Of a stretch of DNA of 5,283 bases, positions 1-5,283 are shown piece by piece. The number at the start of each line of letters is the position of its first letter. The stretch's first letter is position 1. The notes below the pieces were generated by a model. That model was not told the origin of the DNA and searched no databases. It worked only from the letters and a program-made list of their open reading frames with translations. Source of the DNA: an uncultured Enterocloster sp. (lineage in GTDB: Bacteria; Bacillota; Clostridia; Lachnospirales; Lachnospiraceae); the NCBI GenBank assembly GCA_944382045.1, contig CALWMT010000193.1, forward strand, positions 1 to 5,283, given 5' to 3'. The position numbers and the translations under genes are program-made.

Positions 1-652
1 GCTCTGTGGCCAGCTTTATATCCTCCTCAAACTCCTCCATGGTTGCCGGCGGCTCGGTCTTTCCGATCTCCTCCAGAATCCGCTTATTGTAGTAGAGTCC
101 TGTGTTGTTGAAATACCAGGGAACGGAATAGTACTGTCCCTCATACAGACCGGAATCCAGAGGACCCTGCAGGTAATCATTCTCTGTGGAAGCAATCCGA
201 TCATCCAGAGGAAGCAGAAGTCCCATAGCTGCCAGATCGATGGGCCATCCCGCATTGTCCAGGGCTACCACGTCAGGTCCGGAGCCTGCCATCGCAGATG
301 TGGTGTACTTGCTGATCAGCTCGTCGCCGGAAAGTCCCTCAATGGAAATGGTCACGCCGGGATGTGCCTCCTCAAAGGCATCCGCCGCGCGGACAATTGC
401 CGGGTCCTCCAGGCCGGTAAAGGCGTTGTTCACCATTACCATAAGCTCTCCTGTGAGCTCTGCCTCAGCAGCTGCCTCGGTCTCGCCGGAAGCCTCCTCG
501 CCTGCTGCCTCCGTCTCACCTGCCGCCTCGGTCTGGGCTTCGGTCTGGGCCTGGGTCTGAGCCTCCGTCTCGGATCCGCCGCCCATCACACAGCCGGAAA
601 GGGAGCCAGCCGCCAGAACTGCTGCCATTGACAATGCAAAAACTTTTCTCAT
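1..652 (-). CDS. Sugar ABC transporter solute-binding lipoprotein (family 1), 3' end cut by window edge
   Basis: Extracellular, membrane-anchored receptor that would capture a sugar or oligosaccharide and deliver it to an ABC permease. The frame is open from the ATG at 652 to the left edge, giving 217 residues, roughly half of the usual 400-450. Residues 1-21 form a lipoprotein signal peptide: basic MRK, hydrophobic stretch, and lipobox LSGC with the lipidated Cys at 21. Residues 27-66 are a low-complexity linker rich in T, E, A, Q and G. The folded domain begins near 68 (GELMVMVNN) and shows family-1 features: a DAFEEAHPGV segment (91-100), SGPDVV (124-129), and YSVPWYFNNTGLYYNK (175-190) followed by PPATMEEF. 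AAAAGGAGG at 669-661 lies 8 nt before the ATG, supporting the start. It is downstream of two glycosidases, which suggests an alpha-glucoside or malto-oligosaccharide ligand. The exact ligand cannot be read from the sequence. MalF/MalG-type permease genes probably follow to the left. Confidence 0.95.
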   Translation of the reverse strand, partial: MRKVFALSMAAVLAAGSLSGCVMGGGSETEAQTQAQTEAQTEAAGETEAAGEEASGETEAAAEAELTGELMVMVNNAFTGLEDPAIVRAADAFEEAHPGVTISIEGLSGDELISKYTTSAMAGSGPDVVALDNAGWPIDLAAMGLLLPLDDRIASTENDYLQGPLDSGLYEGQYYSVPWYFNNTGLYYNKRILEEIGKTEPPATMEEFEEDIKLATE

Positions 653-690
653 AACTTGTACCTCCTTTTCGTGTTTCTCAAGCTGATTCT

Positions 691-719
691 ATTATATTTC
701 GCTGTTATGCATAATTGAA
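691..719 (-). promoter_or_regulatory. Candidate sigma-A promoter of the solute-binding protein gene
   Basis: The -10 box TATAAT at 696-691 is a perfect consensus. With a 17-nt spacer the -35 box is TTCAAT at 719-714, matching TTGACA at only three positions. Transcription would start near 684, giving a leader of about 32 nt that includes the ribosome binding site. The spacer region contains a perfect 10-bp palindrome. A strong -10 with a poor -35 would fit control by an activator, which is inference. Confidence 0.6.
705..714. repeat. 10-bp perfect palindrome within the solute-binding protein promoter
   Basis: TTATGCATAA reads the same on both strands and lies almost entirely in the spacer between the -35 and -10 boxes. 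A bound repressor here would block RNA polymerase, so it is a candidate operator. A single 10-bp AT-rich palindrome can also arise by chance, and no protein is implicated by the sequence. Confidence 0.3.
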
Positions 720-749
720 TGGTGATTTTTTTCTGTTTTATAGTTTTTT

Positions 750-783
750 TGCATTAATTTATTTCCATCTGCACATTTTTAAT
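750..783 (-). promoter_or_regulatory. Candidate operator upstream of the solute-binding protein gene (copy of the GH13 leader motif)
   Basis: On the minus strand, ATTAAAAATGTGCAGA (783-768) matches the element upstream of the GH13 gene at 15 of 16 positions. Both copies are followed by AATAAA and then AATGCA. The two TGCA cores here start 20 nt apart (773 and 753), against 19 nt in the other copy. The element is about 66-99 nt upstream of the predicted start of transcription, a position typical of activator sites such as those of AraC-type regulators. No regulator gene is visible in the window, so the regulator family is inference. Confidence 0.4.
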
Positions 784-791
784 CTATTTTA

Positions 792-827
792 CTGCCCTGC
801 ACTTAAAAAATCGGCAGTCCAGGGCAG
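792..827 (-). terminator. Inverted repeat after the GH31 gene, possible weak terminator
   Basis: On the minus strand, CTGCCCTG (827-820) pairs perfectly over 8 bp with CAGGGCAG (799-792), with a 20-nt loop. It begins 12 nt after the GH31 stop codon. The stem is followed by TAAAATAG rather than a run of T. A T6 run lies instead inside the loop (810-805). It is therefore not a textbook intrinsic terminator. It could weaken read-through into the solute-binding protein gene or protect the 3' end of the hydrolase mRNA. Confidence 0.4.
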
Positions 828-838
828 CCCGGCACAGA

Positions 839-3331
839 TCAGACACATTCCAGCATCTCTGTCAAAATATCCTCCACGCTCTTCGGCGGGCGCAGGCTGT
901 GAATGTCACCCAGAATTTCCTGGGGCCTTCCGCCCTTTTCAAAGCACTGGTACAGTGCGGTTTTCATCTCCGTACTGCCCTGTATGCTGTCTAAGAGAGC
1001 AAAGGCGCGCTCCTTCAAATCTCCGCTGTCTGCCATAAGTCCCTCCCCGGGCTCTGCGGCAAGCTCCGCACAGAGCTCCCGTCCGGGTTCCCCCTCTGCA
1101 AAGGCAAGGGTCAGGGTGCGTGTCTGCTCGTCGTAGGAGCGCTCCCAAGCCTCCCCTGCCTTGATCTCCTTCACATCCTTAAATCCTCTGAAATGCAGGA
1201 TATACCGACGCTTCTGCGGAAGCACAGAAAGGTCTCCCTCCGGCCGCAGGGTGAATACTGCCCGGTCCTCCGTCCAGGAAAGCCTCATATAGGTCTTCAC
1301 AAGCCTTCCCTTCTCAAAGCCAAAGCCCTCGCCCTCATCCTCATAGAGCACATAGGAATTATCCGCGCCTGGGAATACATAGATCTCCAGAGTCTCCGGA
1401 TTGTCCACCGAATTATCTCCTGCCCTCAAGGCACCCATGGGAACAATGGCTCCCGCCTTGGCCAGGACTCCCTGCCGGTCAATGGGACGGCTGAATATGC
1501 CGTGGCGTCCCCGGCTCCCGCCGGAATAGATCTGCCCGTCAAAGAAGTCCGTCCATGTTCCCGCCGGAACCCAGGCTTCCTCTGTGGTATATCCCGTCTC
1601 CCGATCCGTCGGATGGACCATGGGAACCACAAGAAGCTCGGTTCCAAAGAAATATTCATCCTTATACTGATAGCATTCCCGCTCCATGGGGCAGTAATAG
1701 TAGGCCGGAACCACCGCAGGCTTTAACTCCTCGTGGCACTGATAATTCATGGTATAGATATAGGGAAGCAGGCGGTGGCGCAGCCGCAGAGCATCCCCGG
1801 CAATCCCGTCATAGGGGGCCGGATACCGCCAGGGCTCCTTTCCGCAGAAGGGATTGCAGTTGCTGTGCAGACGGTTGATGGGAGAAAATACCCCAAACTG
1901 CAGCCAGCGGATATAGAGCTCATTGTCCTTGATCCCGTTCATATGGCCGCCGATGTCATGGCTCCACCAGGTATAGCCTACATTCGCCGCTGTGGCTGTA
2001 AAGTAAGGCTGGTACTGCAGCGATTCCCAAGTCACATGGACGTCGCCGGAGAAGCCGATGGGATACCGATGGCTTCCCAGTCCGCTGTAGCGGGACAGCA
2101 TGATGCCGCGTTTTCCTGTGCTGGCCAGGTCATAGTGGTGATAGTGGTTCAGCATCCACATGGGATCTAAGCCCTCCACCGCACAGATATTTCCCTGCTG
2201 CCAGTCCATCCACCAAAAGTCCACGCCGATCTCCTCATTCGGATGGTGGAGATACTTGAAATATGCCTCGATAAACTCGATATTGGTGAAATCAAACTGT
2301 ACCGGGTATCCTGTCTCCGGATCTACTCCCAGCGCCCGGGCCATCGGGACATACTGCTCCTCAAAGGCGCGCACCCCGTCTGCGGGATGCAGGTTTAAGG
2401 TAATCCGATAGTTGTGCTCATGGAGCCAGGCAAGGAACCGGGCCGGATCCGGGAAAAAGTCCTTGTTCCAGGTGTAGCCAGTCCAGCCTTTTCCATATTT
2501 TTCCGGGATATCCACAATATGCCAGTCCATATCCATGACCACCACGGAGAATGGAATATTCATCTCTGTAAAGCGCGTCAAAAGGGCCTCGTAGCTCTCC
2601 TCCGTATATTTCCAATAGCGGCTCCACCAGTTGCCCAGAGCATACCGGGGCAGAAGGGGTACTGGCCCGGAGAGCTGATAAAAATCGTGAATCGCCTTAA
2701 AATAATCCCGGCCATAGCCAAAGAAGTAGGTGTCAATGCAGCCCTTCTTACGCGGATGAACCCAGCCCTCCTCGTCAAGAATCAGGGATGCCCCGTCATC
2801 GAAGAAGGTCCTTCCGCTGGTATCGCACAGGCCCATGCCAAGATCCACATCCCCCTCTTCCCGGTTGATCCGGCCGTCCAGGGTCCGCATCCGCTCCAGC
2901 ACATTGCCCCCCTTGTACCAGGGGCCGTCGCACCGGTCCAGGGTACGTGCCGTGCCCTTCAGGTTATGCTCTCTGGGCGGATCGCCGTAGTCCGTCCTCC
3001 CATAGTACCAGCGCCCTCCGTAATTGGTAAATGCATATTTCACATCGATGTACAGATGATTGGGCGAAAATTCCTTTTTGTCATATACCAGGTGAAAATA
3101 TTCTGTATCAATCTCCAGGCAGTGCTCCTGGTCCCGCATCGTAAATTCCGGGCAGTCAAAATTCCTGTTCCAGACTACCTGGGTGGGACGGTCCTCAAAT
3201 TCTCCGTTCTCGTCGTACTCCATCCGAAGCATCTGGGAGGTGAGCACGGTGAAGCGGTATTTGTCTCCCTGCACCACACACTTGGGATTTGGCCTTCCGT
3301 CCAGGTTTAATCGAAATCGTTTGTCCAGCAT
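839..3331 (-). CDS. Glycoside hydrolase family 31, alpha-glucosidase-like, cytoplasmic
   Basis: Retaining exo-glycosidase of 830 residues that removes alpha-linked sugars from non-reducing ends. There is no signal peptide, so it should act on imported substrate. Residues about 1-225 are the N-terminal beta-sandwich (LTSQMLRMEYDENGEFED at 30-47). The TIM barrel runs from about 226 to 530, followed by C-terminal beta domains to about 760. Key residues by motif: nucleophile D376 in FWWMDWQQG; acid/base D430 in RYPIGFSGD; sugar-binding R414 in LSRYSG; WWSHDIGG at 455-462. The nucleophile motif differs from the usual WxDMNE, so xylosidase, glucosidase, glucosyltransferase or another alpha-glycosidase activity all remain possible. 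Residues about 765-830 form an extra, probably helical tail. AAAGGAG at 3346-3340 lies 8 nt before the ATG and the N-terminus fits the family, supporting the start. It lies 116 nt after the GH13 gene with no terminator between them, so the two are probably co-transcribed. Confidence 0.95.
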   Translation of the reverse strand: MLDKRFRLNLDGRPNPKCVVQGDKYRFTVLTSQMLRMEYDENGEFEDRPTQVVWNRNFDCPEFTMRDQEHCLEIDTEYFHLVYDKKEFSPNHLYIDVKYAFTNYGGRWYYGRTDYGDPPREHNLKGTARTLDRCDGPWYKGGNVLERMRTLDGRINREEGDVDLGMGLCDTSGRTFFDDGASLILDEEGWVHPRKKGCIDTYFFGYGRDYFKAIHDFYQLSGPVPLLPRYALGNWWSRYWKYTEESYEALLTRFTEMNIPFSVVVMDMDWHIVDIPEKYGKGWTGYTWNKDFFPDPARFLAWLHEHNYRITLNLHPADGVRAFEEQYVPMARALGVDPETGYPVQFDFTNIEFIEAYFKYLHHPNEEIGVDFWWMDWQQGNICAVEGLDPMWMLNHYHHYDLASTGKRGIMLSRYSGLGSHRYPIGFSGDVHVTWESLQYQPYFTATAANVGYTWWSHDIGGHMNGIKDNELYIRWLQFGVFSPINRLHSNCNPFCGKEPWRYPAPYDGIAGDALRLRHRLLPYIYTMNYQCHEELKPAVVPAYYYCPMERECYQYKDEYFFGTELLVVPMVHPTDRETGYTTEEAWVPAGTWTDFFDGQIYSGGSRGRHGIFSRPIDRQGVLAKAGAIVPMGALRAGDNSVDNPETLEIYVFPGADNSYVLYEDEGEGFGFEKGRLVKTYMRLSWTEDRAVFTLRPEGDLSVLPQKRRYILHFRGFKDVKEIKAGEAWERSYDEQTRTLTLAFAEGEPGRELCAELAAEPGEGLMADSGDLKERAFALLDSIQGSTEMKTALYQCFEKGGRPQEILGDIHSLRPPKSVEDILTEMLECV

Positions 3332-3447
3332 ATTGTCCTCTCCTTTCTAATAGTTCCGGAATTGACTCCGGCCGTAATCATTTCGGCATTCACTCCGGCT
3401 GCAATCGTTCCGGCAGCAGCTGTGCCCTCTGCTATTTGGGCCGTCTG
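3307..3447 (-). other. Open frame continuing past the GH13 stop codon
   Basis: The GH13 reading frame ends at TGA (3450-3448) but then stays open for 46 codons until TAA at 3309-3307, inside the start of the GH31 gene. It would encode an Ala/Gly/Thr-rich tail containing the 9-residue repeat AAGVNAEMI / TAGVNSGTI. The tail could be the remnant of a longer C-terminus or chance. An open run of this length is expected roughly one time in nine at random. There is no independent start with a ribosome binding site, so I do not call it a gene. Confidence 0.3.
3349..3414. repeat. Imperfect 27-bp tandem repeat between the two glycosidase genes
   Basis: Two adjacent units, 3361-3387 and 3388-3414, are identical at 22 of 27 positions. 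A partial third unit at 3349-3360 matches the end of the unit at 10 of 12 positions. The repeat fills most of the gap between the GH13 stop and the GH31 ribosome binding site. The unit length is a multiple of three and is in phase with the GH13 reading frame. No T run follows, so it does not look like a terminator. Confidence 0.85.
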
Positions 3448-5175
3448 TCACAGTCTATAAATTCTCGCCTCATAGGGGCGGATCGTTTCCCTCTCTCCGG
3501 TTTCATAGTTGCAGAGAAGAAGCTCGGGCGCATTCTCCCCGCCTGCTTCCGTCTGCGGCGCATTTTTTCCGCCCGCTTCCGTCTGCGGCGCGTTCGCACC
3601 GTCCGCCAGGAGTGCTGCGGCCTCCTCCGGCAGCCTTCGGGTATTTCCGTAGAAGTTGCAGACCACCAGCCAGCGCTCTCCCTCCCATTCCCGCAGGTAA
3701 ATAATAAGCTCCGGATCATCCTCCAAAATCTGCCGGTAGGTTCCATAGGCCATAATGGGATGCGCCTTGCGCATGGAAATCAGCTGCCGGTAAAACCGGA
3801 GAACGGATTTTTCCGCTGTCTCCTCCTCTGCCGCATTGATGCGGGTATAATTGGGATTGACCCGCAGCCAGGGCTTTCCCGTGGTAAAGCCTGCCTGGTC
3901 CCTGTCATTCCACTGCATGGGCGTGCGCACATTGTCCCGGCTCATCATTTTCAGAGAATCCAGCGCCTCCTTGGGATCCACGCCGCTCTCCACCATGGTG
4001 TGGTACTTGCCCACCGTGTATTTCTCGTTGTAGTCCTCGATGGACGGAAAATCCACATTGGTCATGCCCAGCTCCTCCCCCTGGTACACATAGACCGTGC
4101 CTGGATGGGTGTGCATCAGAAGGGCCAGCATGGCAGCTGATTCATAACGGTATTCCCCGTCATTTCCAAATCGGGACACCTGTCTGGGCGTGTCGTGGTT
4201 GGAGAGATACTGGGTGATCCAGCCGTGCTGCTCCACCACGTGATACCAGCGGCGCTGTATTTCCTTGAACTGCTGGGCATTTACCAGCACCGGGTTCTTG
4301 GCTATCTCAAAATGGAACACCATATCGATCTCCCGGCGTTCCTCCTTCACATAATCAATGGCGATGGCAGCGTCCACATTTCCTGTCTCCCCCACAACCA
4401 TGATGTCATAGCGGCTGAAAACCCGTTCATTCAGCTCGTGAAGCAGCTCGTGAATTCCCGGCCGGTTGGCGCACATGGTCCGGTCCACCACATAGCCGTA
4501 GATTCCCACCGGCGGAGTGGGCGGATTGGGGGAATCCGGAAGTCCCTTTGGCTTTACCAGCCGGTTGATGGCGTCCATGCGGAAGCCGTCCACCCCCATG
4601 TCCAGCCACCAGCGCATCATCTGGCACATATCATCCTTCAGACGGGGATTGTCCCAGTTTAAGTCAGGCATCTTTCTGGAATAATTGTGCAGATAATACT
4701 CTCCTGTGGCCTCATCATACTCCCAGGCGCTTCCCCGGCCCTCATAGAAATAATTGCCCCAGTTGTTGGGCTCCTTTCCGTCCTTTCCCGGCCGCCAGAT
4801 ATAGTAGTCCCGGTAGGGATTGTCCTTGGACTTCTTTGATTCCTGGAACCACCAGTGCTCATCCGAGGTGTGGTTTAACACCATATCCATAATGAGGCGC
4901 ATGCCGCGGCTGTGAACCGCATCCAGCAGAGCCTTGAAGTCCTCCAGCGTGCCGTAGCGCGGATCGATATCCTGATAATCCGCTATATCATAGCCATTGT
5001 CCACATCCGGGGACCGGTAAATGGGATTCAGCCACAGCACATCCACACCCAAGGACTGGATGTAATCCAGCTTCTCCATAATTCCCCGCAGATCCCCGAT
5101 TCCATCCCCGTTGGAATCGCAGAAGCTCTTGGTATAAATCTGATACACCACTGCTTCCTTCCACCATTTTTTCAT
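3448..5175 (-). CDS. GH13 alpha-glucosidase, oligo-1,6-glucosidase/MalL-like
   Basis: Cytoplasmic retaining exo-alpha-glucosidase of 575 residues that would release glucose from imported maltose- or isomaltose-type oligosaccharides. The N-terminus MKKWWKEAVVYQIY is the family start, with no signal peptide. Visible GH13 elements: calcium-binding loop DSNGDGIGD (20-28); DMVLNH (97-102); MPDLNW (169-174); nucleophile D201 in GFRMDAIN; acid/base E263 in VGETG; transition-state D328 in YLSNHDTPR; YQGEELGMTN (364-373); RTPMQWN (417-423). The C-terminal beta-sandwich ends in RPYEARIYRL. An inserted 10-residue tandem repeat at about 528-550 makes it slightly longer than the usual 555-560. Ala follows the nucleophile where oligo-1,6-glucosidases have Val, which hints at alpha-1,4 preference. 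Trehalose-6-phosphate hydrolase is a related but less likely alternative. AAGGAGG at 5190-5184 lies 8 nt before the ATG. It is the first of the three genes seen. Confidence 0.96.
   Translation of the reverse strand: MKKWWKEAVVYQIYTKSFCDSNGDGIGDLRGIMEKLDYIQSLGVDVLWLNPIYRSPDVDNGYDIADYQDIDPRYGTLEDFKALLDAVHSRGMRLIMDMVLNHTSDEHWWFQESKKSKDNPYRDYYIWRPGKDGKEPNNWGNYFYEGRGSAWEYDEATGEYYLHNYSRKMPDLNWDNPRLKDDMCQMMRWWLDMGVDGFRMDAINRLVKPKGLPDSPNPPTPPVGIYGYVVDRTMCANRPGIHELLHELNERVFSRYDIMVVGETGNVDAAIAIDYVKEERREIDMVFHFEIAKNPVLVNAQQFKEIQRRWYHVVEQHGWITQYLSNHDTPRQVSRFGNDGEYRYESAAMLALLMHTHPGTVYVYQGEELGMTNVDFPSIEDYNEKYTVGKYHTMVESGVDPKEALDSLKMMSRDNVRTPMQWNDRDQAGFTTGKPWLRVNPNYTRINAAEEETAEKSVLRFYRQLISMRKAHPIMAYGTYRQILEDDPELIIYLREWEGERWLVVCNFYGNTRRLPEEAAALLADGANAPQTEAGGKNAPQTEAGGENAPELLLCNYETGERETIRPYEARIYRL
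3530..3607. repeat. 30-bp tandem repeat inside the 3' end of the GH13 gene
   Basis: Units 3530-3559 and 3560-3589 are identical at 26 of 30 positions, with a degenerate partial third unit at 3590-3607. In the protein they encode NAPQTEAGGK then NAPQTEAGGE, followed by NAP, in a loop of the C-terminal beta-sandwich just before ELLLCNYETG. The unit length keeps the reading frame, so copy number could change without breaking the enzyme. Confidence 0.9.
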
Positions 5176-5200
5176 ATCCAGGTCCTCCTTCCCATTCTAT

Positions 5201-5229
5201 TTTGTATGGTAGCATGAGCCGTCCCAAAA
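5201..5229 (-). promoter_or_regulatory. Weak candidate promoter of the GH13 gene
   Basis: The best -10 match near the gene is TACAAA (5206-5201), four of six consensus positions. A 17-nt spacer puts TTTTGG (5229-5224) at -35, only two of six. Transcription from here would leave a short leader of about 19 nt. Weak boxes just downstream of a candidate operator fit an activator-dependent promoter, but the true promoter may lie elsewhere or beyond the window. Confidence 0.25.
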
Positions 5230-5236
5230 GTCGCTG

Positions 5237-5269
5237 TGCATTTTTATTGGATGTCTGCACTTTTTTAAT
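5237..5269 (-). promoter_or_regulatory. Candidate operator upstream of the GH13 gene
   Basis: On the minus strand, ATTAAAAAAGTGCAGA (5269-5254) is followed by AATAAA and AATGCA, matching the element upstream of the solute-binding protein gene. The TGCA cores start at 5259 and 5240, 19 nt apart. GTGCA (5260-5256) and TGCAC (5240-5236) also form a 5-bp inverted repeat. The element is just upstream of the weak promoter boxes, as expected for an activator site. Which protein binds is unknown. Confidence 0.4.
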
Positions 5270-5283
5270 TTGACATCTCTCTC

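Noticed and set aside
186..560. Plus-strand frame with Ser/Ala-rich repeats opposite the solute-binding protein
   Set aside because: The repeats are the reverse complement of the lipoprotein linker; the minus-strand reading has a lipobox, ribosome binding site and family motifs.
697..711. CcpA-type catabolite-responsive element overlapping the solute-binding protein promoter
   Set aside because: Aligning the central CG to the cre consensus leaves several key positions mismatched; a similar attempt near 5232 in the GH13 leader also fails.
653..838. Small gene or structured RNA in the 186-nt gap
   Set aside because: There is no open frame with a ribosome binding site and no recognisable riboswitch or tRNA fold; the AT-rich content is explained by promoter elements and the shared motif.
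2414..3310. 298-codon open frame on the plus strand opposite the GH31 gene
   Set aside because: It lies entirely antisense to a gene with clear family motifs, its translation shows no recognisable domain, and it has no convincing ribosome binding site. It is a by-product of codon usage in the real gene.
3361..3414. Tandem 27-bp units as a CRISPR fragment
   Set aside because: The units are directly adjacent with no spacers, are imperfect, and no cas genes are present.
3289..4140. 283-codon open frame on the plus strand across the hydrolase junction
   Set aside because: It covers antisense GH13 sequence and the intergenic repeat, which gives its translation a false repeat-protein look. No domain or start signal supports it.
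5236..5266. Plus-strand intrinsic terminator (GTGCA / TGCAC followed by T6)
   Set aside because: The stem is only 5 bp with a 15-nt loop, and no plus-strand gene precedes it. The T run is better explained as part of the motif shared with the other leader.

Overview
The window holds three genes, all on the minus strand: part of a sugar-uptake and alpha-glucoside-degradation locus. Read in transcription order (right to left) they are a GH13 alpha-glucosidase (5175 to 3448), a GH31 alpha-glucosidase-family enzyme (3331 to 839), and the first 217 codons of a lipoprotein solute-binding protein of a sugar ABC transporter (652 to the left edge, cut by the window).

The sequence points to a member of the Bacillota, most likely class Clostridia and probably Lachnospiraceae-like. 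All three genes have strong purine-rich ribosome binding sites 8 nt from the ATG. The intergenic regions are much more AT-rich than the moderately GC-rich genes. The solute-binding protein has a lipobox followed by a Thr/Glu/Ala/Gln linker of a kind common in Lachnospiraceae lipoproteins. This placement is inference from style, not from an alignment.

Layout: 5176-5283 is an AT-rich leader upstream of the GH13 gene, with a candidate operator and a weak promoter. 3332-3447 is a 116-nt gap between the two hydrolases with no terminator; it contains an imperfect 27-bp tandem repeat and the GH31 ribosome binding site. 653-838 is a 186-nt gap with an inverted repeat just after the GH31 gene, then an AT-rich promoter region with a consensus -10 box in front of the solute-binding protein gene. 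No gene-free stretch exceeds 300 bases.

How the genes probably work together: the lipoprotein captures an oligosaccharide outside the cell for import by permeases probably encoded beyond the left edge. The two hydrolases lack signal peptides and so would trim imported alpha-linked glucosides in the cytoplasm. The GH13 enzyme looks like an exo-acting alpha-glucosidase, perhaps favouring alpha-1,4 bonds. The GH31 enzyme has an unusual nucleophile motif, so its specificity is open.

I see no evidence of a wholly new system; this is a recognisable carbohydrate-utilisation locus. The points most worth a second look are a 16-nt motif shared by the GH13 and solute-binding protein leaders (15 of 16 identical), the non-standard GH31 active-site motif, and two tandem repeats around the end of the GH13 gene, with the open frame continuing past its stop codon.
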